From: Salvator merianae
Lineage: Eukaryota > Chordata > Lepidosauria > Squamata > Teiidae
Assembly (NCBI GenBank): GCA_003586115.2
Contig: QVOM02000021.1
Span: 8,136,248-8,200,247 of the forward strand
Length of the DNA: 64,000 nt
Reading direction: 5' to 3'
The first letter of the stretch is position 1; the number at the start of each line of letters is the position of its first letter. A program made the position numbers and the translations under genes. Shown piece after piece: positions 11,834-24,250 of the stretch. Below the pieces are notes generated by a model that was not told the origin of the DNA, made no database searches, and saw nothing but the letters and a program-made list of their open reading frames with translations.

Positions 11834-14520
11834 CTGAAAGACAAAATTATATAGATACAATTGTACATTACAGACTGCTACCAAACAGAGAATTTACTAT
11901 GATATTTTGATCATAGAGAAGCATCTGCTCTCAACTGTTCTGTCTCTGGCAGAACATTTGAGGTAAATGGCAGAGACTACGTTTGAAATCCATCCCATGC
12001 TGGCAGAGGCCTTAAAGAAATATTATTCCGTTCTTCAGTCTCCAAAATGCAATTAAACACAAACATTCTGTGGTGCGAGGTCATCTCTGGAAAACAGGGC
12101 TTAATATCAGAACCTGTAACGTCAAAGGTATATTCTTATGAGGGGCAGAATTGTTCTAAGGACATCTGCATTTTATTTTTTTCAGGAATGCCTGAACACT
12201 CTTGCTTTTCTGAACTACTGACTTGCTAGGCTCCTAGCTGATCTTTTAAAAAAACGGAAATGCTAGAGCTGTGATTTCTGTTAAACGTCTAGGTGAGAAA
12301 GTTTCCACCCGTTGATTCTATCAGTTTTTCATTCAACTCACTCCTAGTTTTCAGAAAACAACTTAGCTTATTTTGACAGGAAACTTAGAGTTTAGGTTAG
12401 TATCTAATTTTAGACAACATTGTACTTCCAAGTATCCCAATTAGGGATGGGCATCCAAAGCATTCTATGTGATCTTCAGGGTTTGCTCCTCGCTTTCATT
12501 TTTTTGATTAAAAAAAAATCTCACTATCCTCTTGAAGGTGCTTTTCGTGAATTCCCTGCTGTGATCTCCATTTTTCTAACTTTTCAATCACACTCACTAG
12601 TACTTTCCAGCTACAGACTCCTTGGCCAAGGAATAATGCAGCCTTTGATCTGCAGATGGCTGGACATTCCAAACTTAAGTTCTCATTTCTCTGGGTAAGA
12701 TTCAAAGATTTCCTCCTTCTGTTGGAGAAAGCACCTTTCTGTCAAAGGATGAGAATCTCTGCATCCAACAATTGTATCAAGTGTAGAAGCTTTGAGCACA
12801 TTTCCTTTTTATTCCCATTAATTTCTCTGCTTGTATTGATTCTCACACATTTGAATATACATTTGAGTATCAGAGGGAGACAATTTTACTTCAGTGGGTA
12901 CTAAAAAACTGAGAGGGAAGAGGACAGACTTTTAAAATGTTAATATAAAGCACTGACTTCCACGCCTGTTTATTCCCAAGACTGTCCCTGTATACAATCA
13001 CAAAGCTGCAAGTGAAAAGTAACCCACCTTGCAATTTGCTGAATATCTTTTATTGCTTTCTAATTTAACTACTAGCTTCATTTTGATTTTTAAAAATCAG
13101 TTTAATTTTAACTTCTCAGGCACCCATGTGAAAGTAACATCCAGCACTCCAACTCAGACAACCATGCAGTTCAGACATTTCCTATTTTATCTACAGAACT
13201 AGGTGTACATAATCAAATAACTCTTATCTGTAGGGGTATCATGTCCTAGCAATTCCAGAGCATGTGCAAAAAGATAATTATCCTCAAACTATGTAACTAC
13301 TGGGTGAGGTTTCCACGTGTAATCTTTCATTCAGTAGTTTATTATCATTGTTGTTCCAAATGCAGCTTCTAAGCTATTGACAGTACCTCTTATTTTTTTC
13401 AATTAAGTATTTTAGATGTTTTGCTCCCAAATCCACTTCATAGTGCTTCTTTAAGGAGAACAATGGACTGTAATTTCTCCAAATTAAATTGCAAATATTA
13501 ATGTTATCCATAGGTCCCTATAACTGTAGAGATTTTCATAATTAAAATTTTATGTGTGATTACTGGATTAAAGTCTTTCAAATATATACCACATACAACT
13601 AATAACTAAAATTTGCCCTCAGCCTCTGCAAAAACAAAACACTTGTCCAATACATACTTTTTTTTCACAGTGCAGAATTCTGGAAAACAGAAACTATAAT
13701 GATGTAAAATACCTAAGGTAGGCTTTGGAACTATTGCAAAATGATCAACAGGGTTAAATCCTAATTTACCAAATGGCTACTTCCAAGCTTCTTTTGCATT
13801 CGAAAAAGCTAGGATCGCCTAAGTCAAAACTATATTATGATCCAAATAGTGTTTTCAGCTGAAATAATTGGTGTATAATGTGGGACCAGGCAGATATAAC
13901 AATTGATAAGCATGATTTTGACCAGCAAAAGTCTTTTAGTCTGAGATCCCATCCCATTTAATGGTGCTTCTGAACTCTGTAAGTACTGAAAAGTGAAGAA
14001 GGAGAAGTAGTAGTATCAAAATTTTGGAAATGTTTGGCTCTCATGTATCCAACACTCATAGCCAGGCATGAAGGACTGGATGAAAGTAAACCTAGTAAAG
14101 AAAAAGCTAGTCAATATTCCAGTAACTGTACTATCTGCCCACTATGCTGGTCAACAGAAAGAAACCAAGCACCGATCCACTTTAGTTCCAGCCCAACACA
14201 CAACATTACCTCCTCCATAATTGTTCTGACCTACCACTAGAACAAGGCTGCTGTCAGGATGATATAGAGAGAGCGGTTGTACCAAGCACAACACAAATAG
14301 GCAGGCCAGACTGTTTAAAGATTGACTCACCTAGAAACAAAAGTTACTATTCTAACAAATACGCAGTGAGAATTGAGCATGCTTTTCCATGTTCTTAATT
14401 CATGAGGGAAGTCAGAGTTTCAGAGGCTGAAAATTTGTGACGAGGAAGTTGTTCAAGTGTAAGGGTTCTCCGGACAACTAAGAAGCAACATACCGTTTGA
14501 TTCACTTTGAAGCTGTTTTG
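11834..14520. other. Intron 3, nothing recognised
   Basis: AT-rich DNA without an exon signature or a repeat that I can name. Confidence 0.5.
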
Positions 14521-14524
14521 GGAA

Positions 14525-14860
14525 TCTATTTTTTTTATTTAAAATATTTATACATTGCTTCCCATTAAAATATAATCTCAAAGTGGTGGTCAAGGAATAA
14601 AAACAGCTAAAATCATAATAGTTGTATAAAGCCATAATTAAAATCAAGGATGGGTGAAACAAACATATATTCACTTTGGAAAGGCCTAGGTAAAAAGGTA
14701 GGTCTTCAATTGGCACCTAAAGACCAGAAGCAGCCTATGAATATCAGACAGGAGGCTATTTCAAAAGGTGGGTGCCACCACAGGGAAGGACTGATTGCAG
14801 GTAGTCATAAGATGACATTCAGTGATTCGTGGTACCCAGAGCAGGATCTCCCCAACAATC
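14525..14860 (-). mobile_element. L2-like LINE 3' end, decayed
   Basis: The arrangement matches the other minus-oriented 3' ends in the window: an AT-rich TATTTA start, a CAAAGTGGTGG stretch, then a segment resembling the shared RT tail (GTAGGTCTTCAATTGGC). It is strongly diverged. Confidence 0.45.
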
Positions 14861-15448
14861 TTTGGGACTCTAACTAGACTGAAATATTGGAGAAAAATAA
14901 TCTGGCAGCAAGGTTACTTTTACATGGAAGAAATAACTGAGAAATGCAGTTTTAGCATAACTGTGCCTATACAACATTATATTTTTAATGTTCATCTTGT
15001 AAGCTATCCAAACAACCTCTGTCAGTAGGCTACTATATAAATAACAAATGTAGAAATCTTGTTGTAATCCTTATTGTACCACCAAGTGAGATCATCTTCC
15101 TGAAAATAACTAATGGACAGTAAAGAGTAGCTGATTTTTTCCTTAAACCCTGAAAAGTTGCCAAGTTCAATTTTGATATCATTTCAAAGGCTTTTAAAAA
15201 GCTTTCTTCTGTCTTTCAGCTTGAGTAAACAGAGTTCAACTAACATATATTTGGCAGCTTTAGTAATTAAAATCATTTCAGTCTTTGAAACTTGGTTCAC
15301 ATGTAAAACAATACATCTTAGAAAGAACAGATAAGTGTTAGTGTTTAGGTGGTACTAAATTTTTTCCCCCAAAATCGCAAGTAGCTTTTGTTGGTATGTG
15401 TACTACATTAAGGATCATTTTAAAATGCCATCATGAAACGCTACTTAC

Positions 15449-15580
15449 TTTTGAGAGATGATGTTCTGAGGAAAATCCCAAGCCATAAACAGTATTTGCT
15501 CTGCTGTCTGCCCACTGCCCAAACTTCTGTGATGTTTTTGTGAATGTCATGTTGGGAGTGATGGTACTATTTATTATTGC
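15449..15580 (-). CDS. HOMER1: HOMER1 exon 3: middle of the EVH1 domain
   Basis: This 132-bp exon encodes 44 whole codons (residues 55-98), from [13 protein letters not shown] to SSEHHLSK, between acceptor TTTTGCAG and donor GTAAGTAG. It carries the segment [18 protein letters not shown], including Gly89 and Phe90, which form part of the ligand groove in known Homer EVH1 structures. By eye it is the same as the mammalian exon. Both boundaries are phase 0 apart from the carried codon 2 split upstream, so it joins exons 2 and 4 cleanly. Confidence 0.97.
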
Positions 15581-16204
15581 CTGCAAAATAAATACATACA
15601 TACAACAGTATTAGTTATAAAAGCTGCCCTGAAAATGCTGGCTGGTCACAGAAAGGAAGGATATAAATATTTCCCTTCATTGTGCAAAGCAGCATGGCAT
15701 GAACACTCCAAATCCTAATTTGTTACTGTGACAAAATGCACTGAGAAAACTCCATCTACTAATAAACTGAAACAAAATATCTTAATTGTTGAACAGCAGA
15801 ATTAGGCAGTGAAAAATTCATACAACAGATTACAATGAGTAAAAAATGATGCTGGCATGTTATCAACACTACTGAAGACTACTAGACAGGACAGTTGTAC
15901 ATCACCAGCGGTATGGGAAGTGGTGTCTCTCTGAAGAAAAGCTGCTAGACCAAAGGTTCCCCAAAAGACCCTCTGGAATCTCCTTAAGTACCTTAAACCA
16001 TACTTAATCATTATTCTCAAGGAGATCATAATTGCAAGGAAAATTAAAGAAGACATAAAACAGTATGATCAATATGACCCTTTAATTTCTGCAGAAGCTG
16101 AAGAACTCAAACCTTAGTTAATAGATGGTACAAGAGGGGTAGCACATTTTTCCATTTCTATGAAATCTGCTACAACTCATTCTATTTTGCCCTCCTTCAC
16201 TTAA

Positions 16205-17060
16205 CGTGGACCTTGGGTTCACTCCAAGCCACAGCATCTCAGTCCTTGATAAGTCAAGGAGAAACAGGGCAGGAAGCACAGAAAGCCCTGCAAGCTTCTT
16301 CCTTATTTGCTTCCTCTAATGCCTCCTCCAAGCCTCGGCACTCTGGGTGCTCTGGGCAGCTTCTCTGCTTTCCTTGCCACTGCCTGAAGCGTTCCTTTCC
16401 TCCTCCACGTGGAAGGTGTGCTGGGAGACACCCCTGCCTTTGCCTACCCACTGGGAGAGGGAAGCTGATTACTGCTGCTGCTCTCCCTCCATTTCCTTCT
16501 TTGGCTCTCACTGCCACAACCAGCGCTTCATAGTGGAGTGGTAACCAAGGCATGGAAAAAGGAGGAGCAAAAGAGGGTCCTGTTGGCAGCAACTCATCTA
16601 GTACCTGTTCTTTTCCCCCTTTTTTTAACATCTCAGCAGGCATTAGGTGATGTGCTGTCTACAGGGTCTTCTCTTTTCTCCCTTCCTGCTTTGCACCTTG
16701 ACAGTTGCTCCAGTGTGACAATGGCAGCAAAGGGGGGGGGGGGTTAGAAGAAAATGCTAGGAGCAGTGGCCATGAGGAGGACAAGGAGAAAAAGGTGACA
16801 GCAATGGCACCGGGGGGGGGGGGAGGCAGCAATGGAGGAGGAGGAGGCAAGAGCAAGAGGGGACAGTTGCTCAGCTTTTGTCTCCTAAGGGGAAGACAGG
16901 GGCTTCTCTTAACGTGTCTTCCATTAGGGAAAGCCGCAGCAAAGAAACCAGCAAGGCCATGCTGGACACTTGGAGCCCTGAGCCTGAGAGGCAGCATGAG
17001 AGGAAACGGGGTGGGGAGGAGGAGGAGGAGGAGGGCTATCAGGCCCTTTTACACTTCCTG
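16205..17060. other. Unclassified GC-rich island in intron 2
   Basis: GC content is much higher than in the flanks. It includes two pure G tracts (16733-16743, 11 bases; 16812-16823, 12 bases), GAG/GGA-rich runs and open frames on both strands (for example minus 16254-16643). No protein family is recognised and the frames are probably a by-product of composition. It abuts an L2 3' end. Confidence 0.5.
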
Positions 17061-17109
17061 AACTTTTTGTGCCCCTCTCAGTGCAAACTGTAAGGTGCTG
17101 CTGTTTGTC

Positions 17110-17650
17110 AAGAGACAAACTGACTGACTAATTTGTTTATTTATATTCCATCCTATACCTGAAGGTCTTAGGGTAGGTGACAATAAAACCACTATAAAAT
17201 AGATATTAACTAAAATAATAACCATATCTGCATAGAGAGGGGATGCTGTTCCCTCAGTCTTCACCAGTTGTCCAAATATATACAATGATGGTGTCTGAGG
17301 GAGGGGAGGCTATTCCACAGTTTGAGGGCCCCCTTAACTACTGAAGGGGGTAGCACTGCCGAGAGCCCCCCCCCCGCCAGATGGTAGGGATGAGCAGCTC
17401 TATTTTAGATATTTGGGATCTGAGCTGTTTAGGGACTTGTAAGTTAACGTTAATACCTTGAGCTGGCCTCAGGAGCAAATAGGCAGCCAGTGCAGTTCTC
17501 TTAGGATTGGCATAATGTGTGTCCAGCCAGCAGTTTAGCAACTGCATTCTGCACCAGCTTCAGCTTCCAAACCGTCTTCAAGGGAAGCCCCACATGGAGC
17601 ACATTACAATAGTCCAATCAAGAAGTTAAGATGGCTGATAAAAGCCTGTT
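17110..17650 (-). mobile_element. L2-clade LINE, 3' end
   Basis: Minus-strand translation gives LKLVQNAVAKLLAGH and LWNSLPSL with frameshifts, followed by a 3'UTR ending in TATAAATAAACAAAT. It is the same family as the copies at 1-735 and 9690-11530. Confidence 0.75.
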
Positions 17651-18418
17651 AATGGCTATCGCAGCAACTGGAAGGAGCCATCCCCCAAAAAGCAATCCCG
17701 TCTTCATCTTACATCTCCTTCCACTTCTTTCTCTCATTTCAACAAAGCAAAACCAATGTATTTATGCCTCAAAGGTTGATTTCTTGCTTTTCATGCTAAG
17801 GTGGTGCTTATTTGATAGGGCTGCACTAAAAATAATACTGTAATGCAGGCTTTTTGCCACAGTTCACTTAGCCCCCACTGAATGACTCACAATATGCAAA
17901 TTCACATAACTCTGGTGTTATGCAGGGGACCTATACTCCTAAAAATTGGAAACAATGTAACATAAACAAGACTTACTACCCTTTGTAGAAGCCTGTCCAA
18001 AAGTTACATTTTAGAGCAAGTATTTTACGAAATAAAAATAACTAAGCAACTCCCAAGTTCCCTCAGATGGCTTGCATAAACTTGGGGAAGGGGTTAAGAT
18101 CCTGATGAATTAAGTATCTTTACATAATTTATTAACTGCAGCAGGATCTCTGATAGCAAAGGACCGGAACATTTGGTCTGTTGATTTACAGGGGAAAAAC
18201 ATAGTGAGAAATGTTTATGTGACTAACTAGTGTTTTGAATATGTAGCTAAAAAAAAATCAAAGATAATAATCTCTCCTGCTCATTAAAAGTTAGGATTAA
18301 CTTTTAACTTATATGTACATACATATATGTACAGAAGAAACTAAGGAAGACACCACTAGCGCATACAAGTAACACGGATTTACCCAAGACCCTAAAGTTT
18401 TAATCCAAGAAACATTTA

Positions 18419-18599
18419 CCGTAAAATCGTACATACAATGCGCACAATTTTCTCTCATTTTAGTTAGCTAAAAATTGGGGTGCACATTATACATAAGACA
18501 TAATTTTAACTATATGAATTCCTTTTTTTACCAGAAAATTTTGGCCCAAATCAGCATGCACATTATACACAAGTGCGCATTATATGTGAGATTTTACGG
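18419..18599. mobile_element. Tc1/mariner-type MITE with TA duplication
   Basis: This 181-bp element has inverted ends CCGTAAAATC and GATTTTACGG and TA on each side (18417-18418, 18600-18601). The arms continue in a long imperfect inverted repeat (ATAATGCGCAC motifs), so the element could form a hairpin. It has no coding capacity. Confidence 0.8.
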
Positions 18600-20223
18600 T
18601 AATTCATTCCAGAATTCTATTTTCACTATGCTTTAATTTTGTATTTGTGCTAAAAATGTATTCAATATTGACAGGTGCCTAGAAGAATGTAACTTGCATG
18701 CTACTTCTGCATTTCACTTCAATTATCTATGGAATAGAAACTAGAGAAGGTTCATTTAAAGCAATTATAAACTCTCAATTTAGATCAAAACTATGGGAAG
18801 TTTGACACCTATAGGCAGATCAGTTCTTGACTCCAAAGGTCATCCTCTCTGGGATTAGAAACGGAGGCTTACCATGGCAGCCTGAAATCTACCACTCAGC
18901 AAAACTGAGGAAAGAAATACTTGTTCTAAGTTTCATAACTATTAACTGCAGTTCCTTCCAAAGAACACAGAAAACTTTTCAAAAAGAACAAATAGTACCA
19001 AAGTCCCTGAAATCCAATTAAAAATGCCCAAGTCAGATATTTATATTTTGATGGCCTGATAGCAACTGTTTTTTATCAAACCAAAGGACCAGAGTTTGTA
19101 CAGTACTTTGCCTTTCTACGCTGAAAGTCATCCAGTTGGTGGTGCTAGATAATTATATAAACCATTTGTTTCAACAAACGCTGCATGCTTCTTTTCTGAT
19201 GCCTCCAAAAGACCACTACAGTAGAAATTAAACTGGATGGTGGTATCAATAGCCTCACAAGATCAACAGGATTCAAGGCTGAATTCTTTGATCTTTTATG
19301 CTTGAATTACAGAATTAATATTAGTTATTATTTTACATAGCAGCATAAATTAGATTTTTTTTAAAAATGAAGAAACAGGTACACAACAACAATACAAATT
19401 CTCCATAACAACAGGGAACAAGTAGCTAGATTTTTCTTAGTACATCAGGAAAATTGCACATATTTAGAAGCTCCACCAAAAATAAGAATGCCGATCCATT
19501 AAATGAGAGTTTAAAAAATATATCTCTTTCTAACTCAGCAAAAATAATGGAGATACCTTAAATACCACTCTCTTGTTGTTTCTGCTACTTTCAAATATAG
19601 AATAAACTCCTTGGTGGCAGAAATTTCCTTCTATTACAGCTCATGTAGTTCAGTGACATTAAAAAAATCATGCAAGCACTCAGGAAGATGGAGTTTGTTT
19701 CTAAGCTTTTCATCCTACTTGGAAAGGTGATTTCTGGAGATTATATACTGAATATGCATAAGCTATTACACATTACCAGGATTCAAAGTTAGAATTTTAA
19801 GGATTCTCCAGAAGAAAAGGAAATATATTAGTGAAGCAAAAAAAATAAAAATATTGTCTTGTTTTAAAAGCTACACGTTATTACAAATATTATCAACTTA
19901 TCCAAAGTCACTCAGACCCTTTCTCAGTTTCATGGTGGTACTAATATTAGAATATAAAAAAATAAAATCTAAATGTTTAAATGTTATCAACAGAAATCAA
20001 ATATCTTACTATATTGCCCAGGCTGGAAATATGTACACCCAGCAAACTTTTATAATGCTTTGCATCCTTAATAGTGAACAACGCATCATTTATTATGTAC
20101 ACATCTGACAGATTACATCTGCATTGTACAAAAAAAATGCCCAAATTAATGGGAAGATACACCTATCCAAGAACAATCAATTTACAATCCTGTCCCTTTC
20201 TTTAAAGTGATCAAATAGCTTAC

Positions 20224-20380
20224 CTTTGAGCCATCCAAACTGATGATCCTATAGACATTTCTTGTGCTGTCATAGAAGTACGATACAGTAACGGCATGCT
20301 TGCTGGTGGGAACCCAGTTCTTCTTTGTGTTGGGGTCGATCTGGAAGACATGAGCTCGGGTGCTGTAGATGGGCTGCTCC
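20224..20380 (-). CDS. HOMER1: HOMER1 exon 2: N-terminal half of the EVH1 domain
   Basis: This 157-bp exon gives one base to the Gly2 codon and then 52 codons (residues 3-54), starting [16 protein letters not shown] and ending IISLDGSK. It has a pyrimidine-rich acceptor ending CCCTTCAG and a donor GTAAGC. It covers the first beta strands of the EVH1 domain and includes Trp24, which contacts the proline-rich ligand. Tyr stands at position 7 where mammals have Phe; otherwise it reads like mammalian Homer1. Upstream in-frame codons to about 20487 are intron and not coding. Confidence 0.97.
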
Positions 20381-23115
20381 CTGAAGGGAAGAAAGTAAAA
20401 GTGATGAATCTGATTTGGGCGCAATACGGTTGTACACAAGTCATTTGGATATGCCATCCATTGGCCCCTACAGATTTCGCTTTGCATGAGTGATGTGTTT
20501 GCCCTGCACGGGCTATGTATATGGAACAGGATCTAGCAATAAAGCACTTTGAAAGTACTCATGGGGAAGGGGAGCACTTTAATACAAATTGAGTAGCCAG
20601 CTGTACAGTCAGATAAAAGAGACATATCTAAATATAGAGACACCTTCCCCTCCCCGCTCCTCCATCTGTCATGTTCCTTAACACTGTCTGTCAATAATAT
20701 AAGTGTAATTTCCTTCCATTGAGGAATACATAGATGATTACTTTCATTCTTTTAAAAAAGCTTTTAATAAACTAGAACGTTGGTCTTCTAATCACAGATT
20801 ATGAGCTATTAAATTATCTTGCCTGTTTTTCAAAAAAACCCTCCTGACTGCTTTAATGGTCATGGTCACTCAGTTGACCGTAAAAGCACATGTATCTACT
20901 TACATATGCAAGGGGTAGGGGAGAAATGTAAAGAATGAGAATTGTCAGTTGAAATCAAGGACTCTGATCTGTTACCACAGAAACAAAGTTAACACCCCAT
21001 ACAACAGCTATACAGTTCTTCTCCTAACTTCTTTCCTTTGCATAGCATAGTTCTCAAAACCTGAGCATTAGCTAGAAGATTTATTTTTAATGGCTTATTT
21101 GTCCCTTGTAAGTCAGCTATATGTCACTCTCCTTAATCGAGCCCATTACTACCTTTATTAACATCCCATCAATGAAACTCTTTTACAAAGATAAATATAT
21201 TTGGACAAGACAAACCATGAGCTTTGGTTTATCAAAGAATTCCTGCTGTGTTGCTCCCCAAATGTGAATAGGAGCAACAAATCACTAGGCCTTAGGTTTA
21301 TGTGACATCCAAACAAGCACTTATTGTTTTGTGAAGAAACCACTGTGTTAAGCCAAGGTTTATTCTTTGTTTCTGAATTACGATTTAGTTAGAAAAGGAA
21401 TCTGAGGCCATTCTGAAATTTTAAGCAAGCGTGCCAGTCAAAGAAAGGCTGCTATGGGTATGGGGAAAACAGAAAAGTTGAATCTAAATCAGAGCCACCT
21501 AGTTCTCACTTCTGCCTAACAACAAGAAGAGTGTTCCCACCAGGGCACTAAAAACTGACGATTCTGTTTTTAAAAAACAGATTTCATATTCTTAAAATCA
21601 TTAGTATATGTAAAAACAGCATGGCCAAGCATATCTTCATTAACATTAACCATGTCATTTGTAATCATAGTCTATGAATATGTTAATAGCAGATAGCAGA
21701 TAAGAGATATTACAGATAACCTGATCAGTTCTACTTTGCCTCTTATCTACTCCATCCCTTCCGAATTCATTACTGACTGACTAGTTCAGTTGATGCATAA
21801 AGAATTATTGAAAGGAATGGATGGAGTAGTTTTTTTTTAAAAAGGAGGAGTGTGGATATGAATACAAACAAGGGAATAGGAAGTGAAACCAAAAGTGAAT
21901 GTAATACATGCGTATGCATTCACCTAATGCATGTAAACTTAAAAAAGGCAAACACCTATCACCATTGGAGCAGGTTGTAAGAAAACCCCCATTTTGGAAT
22001 ATTTTAATAGTATTTTCTTGACCTGTAAAAAAACAAGTATGGACATGGAAAGTAACATTACCATAAAGAAATACAAGGTCTGATTCATAAATAAAATAGC
22101 CTTATAAGAAACACTACTTTGAAGATAATTTGAAGGGTATACGTGAACTCCCATCACCTTCAGGGTAGTAAACATTATAATTTTCATGTTGCTTTTGTTG
22201 AGAACTGCCTTGACAATAGTTTTCAAGCAGGCTTCTCAACTATTTGAATCCATATGTCTGAATAAATGGAGTTTAAAGGATAAGAAGAAGACAAAAATAC
22301 AGAAGATTGACCTTGCTGTTTTGTATGTTGACTTTGCTGAAATAACCTATTTCAAAAAATATATATATCAATAATTCATATATTTGGTTAGTTTTGTTGT
22401 TTGCTGCAGAAGAAAACTAATCTGAATTAGTACACTTCTGATAACTGTGATTAAACTGAGCTTGCTCATCTTCTGAATAACCTCACAAGTACTTTCAACG
22501 TTAGTACAAAAATCATCAAATCACCATCAGATTAAAATTGTTTTGAAAATAATAAAAAATAATTGCATTAAAATCCATATATACCTTCCTTCATATGGAA
22601 AATGTTAAAACAGCTATTATACTTGTACTAATAAGATTAAAAAGAATCTTCCTCATTAGTGATTCAAATTGTGATGCAAATCATGTCAACCACTTACAAA
22701 AAAATGGGGGGGGGGGAGTTTTGTCCAGAAATCAGAGAGAAAAGAAAAACTGTTCTAGTATGAAGAGCAAGTGGTAAATTCTCTAACTGGCCATTCTTAT
22801 AGATATCAGAGGAGGCCTTCACAGGTACATGAGTGTCCAAAAAAGCCATATTGCAGAACCCTGTTTTAGAAAAAACCCAGAAATATCTATTTGACTGGTA
22901 AGCCAATGCTGCACCATAATATAAGGGCACAATTTCAAGCAGTGCAGATAAAAACCGATCATTCTAAAACATCAAAATAGTCAGATTTTTATGTAAAACT
23001 AATCTCAAAATTTTCTTAGAACAAATTTTTAAAAAGAGCTTAGTTCCAAGAGGTTATCATGAATGCTGAATATATGACATGTAATTATGCTATATGAAAA
23101 TATGTTAAAAACAGC
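20381..23115. other. Intron 1, 3' portion, nothing recognised
   Basis: The polypyrimidine tract and acceptor of exon 2 lie at the left edge. The rest is AT-rich DNA without exon or named repeat. Confidence 0.5.
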
Positions 23116-23505
23116 TTATTTATTTTTGTCATTTTTAGACTGCCCTTCACCCGCCTCCCAGGTTGGTTTATAAAATTGTAGCTGACATAAAGGTAAAAAC
23201 AGTGATTAAAGACAGAGGAGACAAGAATAAAATCTATACTAAAACCCACAGTTTTAAAAAAGGAAGAAAGATGGGGAAAAAAGACAAATCCTATAGCAGT
23301 AGCAGAAAGCCAGATTAATCACTAAATGCCTGGATGAGCAGATGCATTCTCAACAGGTTCTGAAAAGTGCTAAGTGACTGTGCCTGGCAAATCTCTAGGA
23401 AGAGGCTGTTCTAAAGTCTGGGAGGCACAACAGAAAAAGTCCCTTCATCTGGCTACTGCTCCATGGACATCATCCAGGGATGGGATCATCAGGATAGTGT
23501 GACAA
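23115..23505 (-). mobile_element. LINE 3' end (L2/CR1 type), decayed
   Basis: It has the layout of the other minus 3' ends here: a TTATTTATT start, a conserved AGACTGCCCTTCACCC stretch, and a block near GGGAGGCACAACAGAAAAAG resembling the RT tail. No frame is intact. Confidence 0.5.
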
Positions 23506-24045
23506 GATGATCTTAATTATGAAGATATCTCAGCTTGCTTTTCTCTCTTTAAAAGCAAAGGCAGAAGGTCAATGAACATAGAATTTAGTGGCAGTGATAG
23601 TGATGGAGTCTGGAAATGGGTGTGGGGAGGACAGTAGGAAAACAAAAGTGAAAAGCACATTTTCCATGCCTGAGCACTAAAATTATCATCTCTTCGTTTT
23701 GATGAAAATTTATCTGAAAATAGCTCTGAATTATTACTTTTATGGTACTCCACTCTCTAACGAAACCTGCACCTCTGAATATTATTATTAGACAATAATG
23801 GACTTCTACTAAAAATGATTAGAATCTTCACGATTTAAATCTTTAAAATGGAGTACTTCAGAGATGTGATATAAATTGCAATTTAAATGAATTTGATTGA
23901 AATCAAATCCAGTCTGCAGTTAAGGTTGGTAAAGATAATAATCATTTTTGATTGGGCTTTTCAGCATTTTTGGAACACAGTCACCTAGATATTAAGAACA
24001 CCATAGACAACGACCTGCACTTTCAACCCACTCTGTCCTCTAAAA

Positions 24046-24242
24046 CAGTGGTCCCCACCCTTTTTTGCACCAGGGATCGGCTTCAAGCAAGACCATTCTT
24101 TCATGGCCTGGCAGGGCAGGATGGGGGTGGGGCAGGGGCGGGGCTTTGGTTGTTTAGTGCTGGTCTGTGGCAGCGGCGCGGACTGGCAACCCCCCCCCAA
24201 CAGCCTGGTCCTGATCCGCGGACCGGTGGTTGGGGACCCCTG
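24046..24242. mobile_element. hAT-type MITE, 197 bp, perfect 8-bp target duplication
   Basis: The ends are CAGTGGTCCCCACCC and, inverted, CAGGGGTCCCCAACC, with identical CTCTAAAA flanks (24038-24045 and 24243-24250). The interior is GC-rich and noncoding. This is the clearest insertion signature in the window. Confidence 0.9.
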
Positions 24243-24250
24243 CTCTAAAA

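Noticed and set aside
16254..17061. Open frames in the intron 2 GC island as a gene
   Set aside because: Overlapping frames on both strands, low complexity from G and GAG runs, and no recognised domain.
20182..20223. C-terminal extension of exon 2 frame (codons after SLDGSK)
   Set aside because: The GTAAGC donor follows the last Lys codon and exon 3 joins in phase; the extra codons are intron.
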